A DNA stretch of 64,000 bases from Maribacter huludaoensis. Lineage in GTDB: Bacteria; Bacteroidota; Bacteroidia; Flavobacteriales; Flavobacteriaceae. Position numbers and translations under genes: made by a program. The DNA lies in NCBI RefSeq assembly GCF_029350945.1, contig NZ_JARKMS010000003.1, positions 62,001 to 126,000 of the forward strand, in the 5' to 3' direction. The stretch's first letter is position 1, and each line of letters opens with the position of its first letter. Under the pieces are notes generated by a model. That model was given only the letters and a program-made list of their open reading frames with translations. It searched no databases and was not told the DNA's origin. Positions 19,262-27,415 of this stretch are shown here, in pieces.

Positions 19262-19744
19262 ATGGCAAAACACAAAAAGGAGACTCAAGCACTGGACTAT
19301 AGTATGGAAATGATCGGTGGTAAGTGGAAACCAATTATTCTCTATCATGTAAATAAGGGTACGAATAGATTTAATAAGCTTTTTACGGAAATAGAAGGTA
19401 TTAATCGCCAAATGTTGAGTAAGCAGTTAAAGTCCTTAGAGCGTTCAGGTATTTTAGATCGTACGTTGTACGGTGAAATTCCGCCACGTGTAGAATATAC
19501 ATTGACAGCATTAGGTAAATCGTTACTTCCTATTGTGGAGGTCATGACAAGTTGGGGGCAGAAGCAAATAACGGATGCTATAGTAATCTCTGAAGTTGTG
19601 GAAGTCGAAAAAATTCCAGAAATAAAAGAAATGCCTAAGGCACAACAAATTTTAGAAGTTAAAAAGGATGCTAAAATTAAAAAAGAGCCAGAAGTTGAAG
19701 AAGCTCCAAAAGTTCCTCAAAATCATCAGTTGCCACTTTTTTAG
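19262..19744 (+). CDS. HxlR-family regulator with charged tail ending QLPLF
   Basis: 160 aa. Residues 10-105 are a standard HxlR winged helix: LDYSMEMIGGKWKPIIL, then NRQMLSKQLKSLERSGI (recognition helix) and PRVEYTLTALGKSL. The conserved cysteine that many HxlR/DUF24 proteins carry about nine residues before IGGKW is glutamine here, so a thiol switch at that site is unlikely. After the dimerisation helix a 50-residue Lys/Glu/Pro-rich tail follows and ends NHQLPLF, which looks like a sliding-clamp-binding pentapeptide (QLxLF). The function of the tail is unknown. The gene stands alone between purL (divergent) and the amidohydrolase, so its targets cannot be inferred. Confidence 0.85.
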   Translation: MAKHKKETQALDYSMEMIGGKWKPIILYHVNKGTNRFNKLFTEIEGINRQMLSKQLKSLERSGILDRTLYGEIPPRVEYTLTALGKSLLPIVEVMTSWGQKQITDAIVISEVVEVEKIPEIKEMPKAQQILEVKKDAKIKKEPEVEEAPKVPQNHQLPLF

Positions 19745-19910
19745 TAGTATTATATAATTCTGGAGTTTTCAATTATGGATTTTAGCGCCATGTAAAATTC
19801 ATTTTGCTTTAAATTAGATTACCCAGGTTTTGAATTAGACAAAAATTGAATGATTATGCATGTGTAATCATCAATTTGTGTAACTTCTAGCAACTAATTC
19901 AAAAACCATC

Positions 19911-21503
19911 ATGAAACAAAAAACTACGCTATTGGCAATCGCATGCTGTTTATTCTCCTTAAGCGCTACGTATGCACAGCAGAAAAAATCAAAAAAACAA
20001 ATTGAAAAGTTAAAAACCGAAGTAGCGGCATTAGTTGATGACAACAAGAAGCTGGCACAGGTAATGGTCGATAAGATTTTTAGTTTTTCGGAACTAGGGT
20101 TTCAAGAAGTGGAATCTTCAAAATACTTAACAGGAATTTTAGCGGAAAATGGTTTTGAGATAGAGAATTCAATTTCGGGAATACCCACTGCTTGGTTTGC
20201 CAAATGGAGTAATGGAGAAGGGCCTACAATTGCCTTGGGTAGTGATGTGGATTGTATACCAAAAGCCTCACAATACCCAGGTGTTGCTTATCATAAGCCA
20301 ATAGTTGAAGGGGCGCCAGGTCATGGGGAAGGTCATAATTCTGGTATTCCTTTAAATATAACATCTGCGCTAGCGGTTAAAAAAATTATGGAGCGCGAGA
20401 ATATAGGCGGTACATTACTAGTTTGGCCAGGTATTGCGGAAGAACTTGTAGCTGCAAAAGCATGGTATGTAAGAGATGGTCGTTTTGACGATATAGATAT
20501 GTGTATTTTTACCCATGTAGGTAATAATCTTGGTGTATCATATGGTCCAACTAGAGGTACGGGATTAATATCTGTAGAATATTCTTTTGATGGTGAGGCG
20601 GCACACTCCGCAGGGTCACCATGGAGGGGCAAGAGTGCCTTAGATGCTGCTGAATTAATGAATATTGCTTGGAATTACAAGAGAGAACATTTACATCCTT
20701 TAAAACGTTCACATTCTATATTTACAGATGCTGGCGACCAACCTAACGTGGTACCTTCAAAAGCGGCAGTATGGTTTTATTTTAGGGATATTAAGTATGA
20801 GGGGATTATGGAAATGTACGCTATGGCCAACGATATGGCTAAAGGTGCAGCGTTAATGACGGGAACTACAATGACTTCTAAGGTTTTGGGTACAGCTTGG
20901 CCAAGACATTACAATAAGGTAATTGCGGAAACCATGTATTCCAATATCAAAGAAGTAGGATTACCAGAATGGTCTGAAGCCGATCAGCAATTGGCAAAAG
21001 CAGTGCAGAAAGAAGTGAACTCTGAAAAAATAGAAGGTTTGCCCCTTGAGTTGGCTGAATTAGGGCTTCCGGTCTTAGAGCCAATAAGCGGTGGGTCAGA
21101 TGATATAGGTGATATCTCTTGGAAAGTGCCAACGGTAACATTGAGGTACCCATCTAATATTCCAGGTTTACAAGGACATCATTGGAGTAATGCAATTACT
21201 ATGGCAACTCCTATAGCGCATAAAGGAGTAGTGGCAGGGGCAAAAGTTGAGGCAATGACAATTATCGACTTTTTGTTGAAGCCCAATTTGTTGGAAGGTG
21301 CTTGGGATTATTTTAATAATGAACAGCAAAAAGAAACCAAATACCGGCCGATGATATCAGAAAGTGATATGCCGCCTATTTATTTAAATAAGGACAAGCA
21401 AGATCAGTTTCGATCAGAGCTGGAAAAATACTATTATGATGAAACTAAGTATGATACTTATTTAGAGCAATTAGGAATTGAATACCCAACGTTAAAAGAT
21501 TAG
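19911..21503 (+). CDS. Secreted M20-family amidohydrolase (AbgB-like)
   Basis: 530 aa. A signal peptide (MKQKTTLLAIACCLFSLSATYA, cleavage before QQKK) directs it to the periplasm. The M20/amidohydrolase fold is visible: LGSDVDCIP near 103-111, GHGEGHNSG near 136-144, the acidic pair in GIAEE, and a dimerisation-domain motif AAHSAGSPWRGKSALDAAELM near 231-251. It is closest in pattern to the p-aminobenzoyl-glutamate hydrolase subunit B / amidohydrolase group, which hydrolyse N-acyl amino acids; the substrate is unknown. It sits 166 bp after the HxlR gene and ends with a strong terminator. Confidence 0.88.
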   Translation: MKQKTTLLAIACCLFSLSATYAQQKKSKKQIEKLKTEVAALVDDNKKLAQVMVDKIFSFSELGFQEVESSKYLTGILAENGFEIENSISGIPTAWFAKWSNGEGPTIALGSDVDCIPKASQYPGVAYHKPIVEGAPGHGEGHNSGIPLNITSALAVKKIMERENIGGTLLVWPGIAEELVAAKAWYVRDGRFDDIDMCIFTHVGNNLGVSYGPTRGTGLISVEYSFDGEAAHSAGSPWRGKSALDAAELMNIAWNYKREHLHPLKRSHSIFTDAGDQPNVVPSKAAVWFYFRDIKYEGIMEMYAMANDMAKGAALMTGTTMTSKVLGTAWPRHYNKVIAETMYSNIKEVGLPEWSEADQQLAKAVQKEVNSEKIEGLPLELAELGLPVLEPISGGSDDIGDISWKVPTVTLRYPSNIPGLQGHHWSNAITMATPIAHKGVVAGAKVEAMTIIDFLLKPNLLEGAWDYFNNEQQKETKYRPMISESDMPPIYLNKDKQDQFRSELEKYYYDETKYDTYLEQLGIEYPTLKD

Positions 21504-21526
21504 GCGCTTAAATACTACTATCATCA

Positions 21527-21563
21527 AAAAAGCCTTTCAATTCTAAGAATTGAAAGGCTTTTT
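21527..21563. terminator. Bidirectional terminator
   Basis: A perfect 18-bp stem (AAAAAGCCTTTCAATTCT and its complement, 21527-21544 and 21546-21563) lies between the convergent amidohydrolase and RsmB-like genes, with A and T runs at either side. Confidence 0.9.
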
Positions 21564-21582
21564 ATTTTGTACATAACTAATA

Positions 21583-22797
21583 TTATATACTCTTCTCTAA
21601 TAGTGCCATATAAAATCCGTCATAGCCACTTTTAGAGGCATATATCTTTTTGTCTTTTACCAAAGTAAAATCTTTTCCTTCTTCAGACTTCAAGAAAGAC
21701 TGCACTTGGTGACTGTTTTCTTGAGGAAGAATAGAACAAGTAGCATACACCATTTTTCCACCAGGTTTTACTATTTTACTATAGTTTCTAATGATTTCGT
21801 GTTGGGTTTTTACAATCTTATCAAGAAACTCCGGCTTCATTTTCCATTTAGAATCTGGGTTTCTTCTCAAAACTCCCAAACCGGTACAAGGTGCATCAAT
21901 AAGAACTCTGTCAGCACTGCCATAAAGTTTTTTGTACACTTTGGTAGAGTCTATTTCACGAACTTCAATATTGTGTGCGCCATTTCTTCTAGCACGTCTT
22001 TTCAGTTCTTTCAATTTACTACCATAGATGTCCATGGAGATCAATTGACCTTTATTTTCCATTAATGCAGCTAAGTGTAGAGATTTTCCACCGGCACCGG
22101 CACATGTGTCAACAACGCGTTGCCCAGGTTCTACGTCTAAAAACTCGGCTACTAATTGAGATGAAGCATCTTGCACTTCAAACATTCCGTTTTTAAAAGC
22201 TTGGGTTACAAAAACATTTGCTCTTTCAACCAATTTTAACGCAGAGGCATAGCCTCTAATTGGTTCGGCAACAATATTTTCGTCCAATAATGCTTTGCGT
22301 AATTCTTCTTTATTGGTTTTTAAGGTATTGGTACGCAAAATTACTTCTGCGGGCTCATTAAGTTTTGCTAGCTCTTCTGTCCATAATTTTTCACCTAAAG
22401 CTTTTTCACATAATTCATCTATCCAATCTGGCACAGCTTCTCTAAACTTTCTAATTTGAGAAAGTTCGTCGAATTTACCTTTTATTCTTCGCTCAGGTGT
22501 TGGTTCTATCTGTTTCCAATCTGGTAGTTTAATACCTTTTAAAACTGCCCAAACTGCCCACATGCGAAATAGATCGGGTCTGCTAAAAGGAGCTTTTACC
22601 TCTGCTATTTCAGTATATAAACGTTTGTAACGTACCATTTCATAAGTAGTCTCGGCAATAAAGCCACGATCGCGAGAGCCCCATCGTTTATCGTATCGTA
22701 GTACTTTTTGAACGACCTTGTCTGCATATTCGTTTTCGTTAAAGATGAGATTGAGGGCGTCTATTACGGCAAATACCAAGTTTCTGTGTAATTTCAT
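21583..22797 (-). CDS. RsmB/NOP-family rRNA (cytosine-5) methyltransferase
   Basis: 404 aa. An N-terminal NusB-like helical region (RWGSRDRGFIAETTYEMVRYKR) precedes a Rossmann methyltransferase domain. Motif I is VDTCAGAGGKSLHLAA near 232-247, motif IV is DAPCTGLGVLRRNP with the release cysteine, and motif VI YATCSILPQEN holds the catalytic nucleophile cysteine. Both cysteines are present, so it should be an active SAM-dependent 5-methylcytosine RNA methyltransferase, most likely on 16S rRNA. A good minus-strand -7 box (TACCTTTG) lies at 22893-22900, giving a leader of about 90 nt. Confidence 0.93.
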   Translation of the reverse strand: MKLHRNLVFAVIDALNLIFNENEYADKVVQKVLRYDKRWGSRDRGFIAETTYEMVRYKRLYTEIAEVKAPFSRPDLFRMWAVWAVLKGIKLPDWKQIEPTPERRIKGKFDELSQIRKFREAVPDWIDELCEKALGEKLWTEELAKLNEPAEVILRTNTLKTNKEELRKALLDENIVAEPIRGYASALKLVERANVFVTQAFKNGMFEVQDASSQLVAEFLDVEPGQRVVDTCAGAGGKSLHLAALMENKGQLISMDIYGSKLKELKRRARRNGAHNIEVREIDSTKVYKKLYGSADRVLIDAPCTGLGVLRRNPDSKWKMKPEFLDKIVKTQHEIIRNYSKIVKPGGKMVYATCSILPQENSHQVQSFLKSEEGKDFTLVKDKKIYASKSGYDGFYMALLEKSI

Positions 22798-22892
22798 TAG
22801 AATAGCTATTGTTACTTTATCAGAAGGTTTAAAGCCGTCATAGTATTAATTATCGATCAAATAGGCTTTTGTCCTCCAAAAATTTATGGCTG

Positions 22893-22900
22893 CAAAGGTA
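22893..22900 (-). promoter_or_regulatory. -7 promoter box of the RsmB-like gene
   Basis: TACCTTTG on the minus strand matches TAnnTTTG exactly, 96 bp before the start codon; the -33 element is unclear. Confidence 0.45.
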
Positions 22901-22952
22901 TTGTTTTAGAAGTGATTCCATTTATTTTTGATGAACTTTATACCAGAATACC

Positions 22953-23975
22953 ATGCGTTATACCTTTCTTTTAATCGTTTTAATGATTTCATGTGCTAAA
23001 AGTGTTTCAAAAGCTCCTTTTCAATCTTTAGAAATTGAAACATTATATACAGATTCATTAAGTATTAGAGCGATAGAGTTGATGGATAATAATTTGGCTT
23101 TTGCTGCAAACAATGGCAATTATGGTACGGTTGAATTAACTACAGGGAAAGTTCGTGCCAATGTTGAAAAATACCATACAAGTATACCGGCTTTTAGGGC
23201 AGTAGCCCATACGAGTACCGATTTTTTTATGCTTTCTATAGAGTCGCCAGCATTATTGTATAAAACAGGGAATAACGGTCTAATGGAATTGGTCTATAAA
23301 GAGGAGGGAGAAGGTGTTTTTTATGATGCCATGACTTTTTTGAATGATAACGAAGGTATTGCAATAGGAGATTCTGTAGATGGTTGTTTAAGTATTATTA
23401 TAACTTCAGATGGAGGAAGCACTTGGTCTAAGTTACCTTGTTCGCAATTACCAAAAGGAATAGAAGCTGAAGGTGCTTTTGCTGCAAGTAATACAAATAT
23501 CAAGACTTTAGGAGATAAAATTTGGGTGGCGACCACATCCGGTAGAATTTTGTTTTCAATGGATAAAGGTAGGTCATGGAAAGTATATTCAACCCCTATA
23601 AAAAGTGAAGCGGCAACCGAAGGTATTTATTCCATTGATTTTTATGATGAAAACCTAGGTTTTGCCATTGGTGGTGATTATACCAAACCAGATAATAAAA
23701 ATGCCAACAAAGCAATTACAAAAAATGGTGGAAAAACATGGGAATTAATTGCGGAAGGCAAAGAGCCGGGTTACAAAAGTTGTGTTCAGTTTGTTCCTGG
23801 TTCTAATGGTAAGGAAATGGTAGCCTTAGGTTTTACAGGTATTTCCTATTCTTCGGATATGGGTGCAAGTTGGAAAGAATTATCTAAAGAATCTTTCTAT
23901 ACAATTCGTTTTAAAAACGATTCCATTGCTTATGCTGCAGGTAAAAATCGTATTTCTAAACTAACGTTTAAGTAG
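22953..23975 (+). CDS. YCF48/BNR-repeat lipoprotein
   Basis: 340 aa. The N-terminus MRYTFLLIVLMISCAKS has a lipobox (MISC, Cys near 14), so it should be a lipoprotein. The body contains several Asp-box-like turns (SDGGSTWSKL, MDKGRSWKVY, KNGGKTWELI, SDMGASWKEL), each in a propeller blade, as in YCF48/HCF136 and sialidase-fold proteins. Such proteins are often labelled oxidoreductase in flavobacteria, but no catalytic residues support that. It is a single gene; its stop is directly adjacent to the stop of the convergent gene at 23976. The specific role is unknown. Confidence 0.8.
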   Translation: MRYTFLLIVLMISCAKSVSKAPFQSLEIETLYTDSLSIRAIELMDNNLAFAANNGNYGTVELTTGKVRANVEKYHTSIPAFRAVAHTSTDFFMLSIESPALLYKTGNNGLMELVYKEEGEGVFYDAMTFLNDNEGIAIGDSVDGCLSIIITSDGGSTWSKLPCSQLPKGIEAEGAFAASNTNIKTLGDKIWVATTSGRILFSMDKGRSWKVYSTPIKSEAATEGIYSIDFYDENLGFAIGGDYTKPDNKNANKAITKNGGKTWELIAEGKEPGYKSCVQFVPGSNGKEMVALGFTGISYSSDMGASWKELSKESFYTIRFKNDSIAYAAGKNRISKLTFK

Positions 23976-24413
23976 TTATCTGCCACCTTTGTTTTGACGG
24001 TATTGCTTCATAAGTTGACGTTTAAATTCTTCTTCTGAGCGCAATAACAAAAGAGTTTTTTTTGCGGTTATAACTTTACTTACTTTTTTCAAAAAACTAG
24101 AATCCAAAGCCTCTTCTTCTTCTTCAATTTGAATATGTAATGCTAAAAGGTTTTCCGCTTCCTTTTCGGTAAGCGTATTTGAATCTTTTATTTTACCTCT
24201 AATCTGGTTATGACTTTTTTTGCGAAGCGCATTTCTTTTCTCTTGGTATTCGTTATAAACTGGCCAAAATTCTTGTGCTTCCTTAGAACTTAACGAAAGT
24301 TTTTCTGTAATAAAAGCAACTTTTAAACTGTTTATTTTTTCCCAATCTTGATTTCGCTGTCCAAAAGAAAGAGTGGTTACAAAAAGGAATATGATTATTA
24401 TATATTTATTCAT
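23976..24413 (-). CDS. CpxP-like small exported protein of the ECF module
   Basis: 145 aa. A signal peptide (MNKYIIIIFLFVTTLSFGQ) is followed by an all-helical, charged protein with the repeated pattern ITEKLSLSSKEAQEFWPVYNEYQEKR, which recalls LTxxQ/CpxP/Spy-type periplasmic helical proteins. Flavobacterial homologues are commonly called sensor of ECF-type sigma factor. It is the last gene of a three-gene minus-strand unit and overlaps the preceding gene by 8 bp. It probably acts in the periplasm as a sensor or chaperone linked to the sigma factor; that role is inference from gene context. Confidence 0.7.
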   Translation of the reverse strand: MNKYIIIIFLFVTTLSFGQRNQDWEKINSLKVAFITEKLSLSSKEAQEFWPVYNEYQEKRNALRKKSHNQIRGKIKDSNTLTEKEAENLLALHIQIEEEEEALDSSFLKKVSKVITAKKTLLLLRSEEEFKRQLMKQYRQNKGGR

Positions 24414-24912
24414 TGTCTACAATGTTTAATTCGTCAAAATCGCTCACATTTTCATTTAAGTATTCCAAAAGAATATCACCTTTTAATGGTGAGCTTAGGA
24501 AATCTGAGTATTCAGTATTTGTTACGGGCAATACTTCAGCAATTTCATAGGGGGTTAATTCAAAATCATTATTTTCAAAATAAGCTTCAATATCAGTGTT
24601 GGCCAAATCATTGAAACCCAATTCTTGATTATTGTTCCAATTATATCCTAAAGCTAGAATGGCAATTGCGGCAATAGAAGCTGCCACGGCAAAAAATTTC
24701 TTATATGGAACAAGAGGAACTACTTTTGTCTCATTCTCAAGCTTGTTCCGTAATCTTTTATTGAACGTTTCAAAATAATTATCGGGTACCTGAAATGCAC
24801 TTTCTTCTGGAAAAGTACTTTCTGGTTGAGATAATTTATCCATCAATTTATCCTCAAAGCTATTAAAATAGCCTTTTGGAGTTTTAAACGGATTATTTTT
24901 GTTTTTGTTCAT
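24406..24912 (-). CDS. Single-pass membrane protein, putative anti-sigma partner
   Basis: 168 aa. The cytoplasmic N-terminal part repeats a short motif twice, NPFKTPKGYFNSFEDKLMDKL (residues 6-26) and FQVPDNYFETFNKRLRNKL (41-59). A single transmembrane helix (FFAVAASIAAIAILALGYNW) spans about 73-92, and the external C-terminus is very acidic. Gene order, 33 bp after an ECF sigma factor and overlapping the CpxP-like gene, suggests an anti-sigma or sensor function. No zinc-binding anti-sigma motif (HxxxCxxC) is present. Confidence 0.7.
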   Translation of the reverse strand: MNKNKNNPFKTPKGYFNSFEDKLMDKLSQPESTFPEESAFQVPDNYFETFNKRLRNKLENETKVVPLVPYKKFFAVAASIAAIAILALGYNWNNNQELGFNDLANTDIEAYFENNDFELTPYEIAEVLPVTNTEYSDFLSSPLKGDILLEYLNENVSDFDELNIVDNE

Positions 24913-24945
24913 GATATAAGTTTGACAATCAATTGTATAAAAGGT

Positions 24946-25491
24946 TTAATCTTCTTTTAAATACTGTTCCAATTTTTTAACCGCTAAGTGATAAGATGCC
25001 TTTAATCCGCCAACGGAGGTGTCCAAAATTTCTGAAATTTCTTCATATTTTAATTCTTGAAAATACTTCATGTTAAATACCAATTTTTGCTTTTCAGGTA
25101 GCGTTGCAATAGCTTTTTGTAGTTGAAGCTGAATTTCGTCTCCTTCAAAGTATACATCAGCTTCTAAGTTGGCTACCAATTTATCTTGATAATCGGTATC
25201 TGATACACCCTGTGTTTTTGCACGTTGTTTTATAAAGTTCAAGGCTTCATTAGTTGCAATTCTGTACATCCAGGAAAAGAGTTTGCTATCACCTTTAAAT
25301 CCGTCTATATTTTTATATACTTTAATAAAGGTGTTTTGTAGAACATCATCAGCATCATCATGATTTAAAACAATACTACGTATTTGCCAGTACAAGCGTT
25401 CTTTATAGGTATTTACCAATACCTCAAAAGCCTGGGCTTGCCTACTCTTTGTTTGTAAGTCTATAACTAATGTTTCCTCTTCGATCACCAA
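24946..25491 (-). CDS. ECF-type RNA polymerase sigma factor
   Basis: 181 aa. Region 2 contains VLNHDDADDVLQNTFIKVYKNIDGF and WMYRIATNEALNFIKQR; region 4 contains LPEKQKLVFNMKYFQELKYEEISEIL with the helix-turn-helix SVGGLKASYHLAVKKL. This is the usual two-domain extracytoplasmic-function sigma factor. It leads a minus-strand operon with the membrane protein and the CpxP-like protein, so it probably drives its own operon in response to an envelope signal. Confidence 0.92.
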   Translation of the reverse strand: MVIEEETLVIDLQTKSRQAQAFEVLVNTYKERLYWQIRSIVLNHDDADDVLQNTFIKVYKNIDGFKGDSKLFSWMYRIATNEALNFIKQRAKTQGVSDTDYQDKLVANLEADVYFEGDEIQLQLQKAIATLPEKQKLVFNMKYFQELKYEEISEILDTSVGGLKASYHLAVKKLEQYLKED

Positions 25492-25588
25492 AAAAATGAG
25501 GTTTGTTTATTATTAGACCTTGAAGTTGATAAAAGGTTTAATGTAATTCTTTTTTTAACCTAATTTAAGGTAAAACATGTAAGTGTAA

Positions 25589-27415
25589 TTAAGCCAACGA
25601 TTGCATCTCAACCAGCTTTCTATATGTGCCATTTAATTCTAAAAGTTCAGCATGCGTACCTTGCTCAACTATTTCTCCTTTCTGAAGTACAACAATGGTA
25701 TCTGCATTCTGAATGGTTGACAGCCTGTGAGCAATAACAATAGAAGTTCTGTTCTTCATCATCTTTTCAAGCGCATCTTGCACCAGACGTTCGCTTTCAG
25801 TATCTAGGGCAGAGGTAGCTTCGTCCAATATCATAATAGGAGGATTCTTAAGAACCGCTCTAGAAATGGACAAACGTTGTTTTTGTCCGCCACTTAATTT
25901 ATTGCCGCTGTCCCCAATATTAGTGTCGTAACCCTTTGGGAGATCCATTATAAAATCATGTGCATTGGCAATTTTTGCGGCAGCTATAATTTCTTCGTCA
26001 GTAGCATTTTCTTTACCTAGACCAATGTTGTTTTTAACTGTATCATTAAATAGGATAGAGTCTTGTGTAACCAGTCCCAATAGACCTCGGAGCGATTTTT
26101 TGCTTAGGTTTTTTATATTGTTTCCGTCAATGCTGATTTCGCCTTCATTGACATCGTAAAATCTAGTTACAAGATTTGCGATAGTACTTTTTCCACTTCC
26201 GGACTGACCAACTAAAGCTACTGTTTTTCCTTTTTCAACGGTTAGGTTGAAGTTTTTAAGCACATATTCATCTTCATATTTAAAGGAAATATTATCAATT
26301 TTAACGGTCTTGGTGAAAGTGTCCTGTAGAATGGGGTTGTCTATTTCGGAAATAGGGTTCTCCGTTTCTAATACTTCTAAAACACGTTCCGCAGCTGCAT
26401 TTCCTTTTTTAACGCTATAGGAAGCTTTGCTAATAGCTTTGGCAGGAGTCAGTATTTGATAAGACAAGGTCATGTAAGTGATGAATAAACTGCCTTCAAG
26501 CGTTTTATCTACAAGAACCATTTGACCGCCGTACCATAGAATTACACCTATAGCGGCAATACCAAAAAATTCACTTGTAGGTGAAGCCAGGTTTTGTCTG
26601 TTAAGCAAGTTATTTGAAAAATTGAAAAATCTTTTAGTGGATGCTTGAAATTTTTTGCCAAAAACAGACTCGGCATTAAATGCTTTAATAGCCCGTAATC
26701 CACCCAAGGTTTCTTCTAGAATGGATAAGAAATAGCCTTGTTCTTGTTGAACCTTGTCAGATTTACGTTTTAATGATTTTCCGATCAAGGAAATTAAAAA
26801 TCCTGAAAGAGGAAGAAATAGAAATACGAACAGCGTTAGTTTAGGGCTAATTGCCAGCATCGCTATTATAGTAAATACAATTGTCAAAGGTTCTCTGACA
26901 ATCAGTTCCAAAATGGATAAAAATGAATGTTGAATTTCAAGTACATCTGAAGTAATACGGGCAATGGTATCGCCTTTTCTTTTTTCGGAATAATAGGATA
27001 TAGGTAGTTCTACAGTTTTGTCATACAGTTCATTACGTAAATCTTTAAGTACCCCATTACGTAAAAACGTAATAAAATACATGGCCAAATAATTAAAAAG
27101 GTTCTTTAAAAGAAACATGGTGATAATTAACCCAACCATAAGCATGAGTATTTCACCTGAATCTTTGTGTTGGCCTTGTTCCGTTATGAAAAAGTTTAAA
27201 GAATCAGTTACGTAGTCCTCTATATTGGAAAAGCCATTCCATTTCGGCTTTGTGTAAACTTTTTTTGTTTTGTCAAATAACACCGTCAACATTGGAAATA
27301 ATGAAATCATTGCCAATGTTGAAAACAGTGCATAAAAGATGTTAGATATAATGTTTAAAATTGCATATATCTTGTAAGGCTTCGCAAAGCGAAGAATCTT
27401 TTTAAAATAGTTCAT
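25589..27415 (-). CDS. MsbA-like ABC exporter (fused permease and ATPase)
   Basis: 608 aa. Five to six transmembrane helices occupy residues 15-330. The ATPase domain starts near 360, with Walker A VGQSGSGKST, Q-loop VTQDS, signature LSGGQKQRLSISRAVL and Walker B MILDEATSALD, followed by the switch histidine IVIAHRLST. Type IV ABC exporters of this form flip lipids such as lipid A precursors or export drugs; the substrate is not determinable. Its start codon overlaps the stop of the upstream phosphoglucomutase by one base (TAATG), so the two are translationally coupled. Together with the GT2 gene further upstream this suggests an envelope glycolipid role. Confidence 0.9.
   Translation of the reverse strand: MNYFKKILRFAKPYKIYAILNIISNIFYALFSTLAMISLFPMLTVLFDKTKKVYTKPKWNGFSNIEDYVTDSLNFFITEQGQHKDSGEILMLMVGLIITMFLLKNLFNYLAMYFITFLRNGVLKDLRNELYDKTVELPISYYSEKRKGDTIARITSDVLEIQHSFLSILELIVREPLTIVFTIIAMLAISPKLTLFVFLFLPLSGFLISLIGKSLKRKSDKVQQEQGYFLSILEETLGGLRAIKAFNAESVFGKKFQASTKRFFNFSNNLLNRQNLASPTSEFFGIAAIGVILWYGGQMVLVDKTLEGSLFITYMTLSYQILTPAKAISKASYSVKKGNAAAERVLEVLETENPISEIDNPILQDTFTKTVKIDNISFKYEDEYVLKNFNLTVEKGKTVALVGQSGSGKSTIANLVTRFYDVNEGEISIDGNNIKNLSKKSLRGLLGLVTQDSILFNDTVKNNIGLGKENATDEEIIAAAKIANAHDFIMDLPKGYDTNIGDSGNKLSGGQKQRLSISRAVLKNPPIMILDEATSALDTESERLVQDALEKMMKNRTSIVIAHRLSTIQNADTIVVLQKGEIVEQGTHAELLELNGTYRKLVEMQSLA

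Noticed and set aside
22953-23975. Oxidoreductase function for the YCF48-like lipoprotein
   Set aside because: Only Asp-box propeller repeats are seen; no cofactor or catalytic motif.
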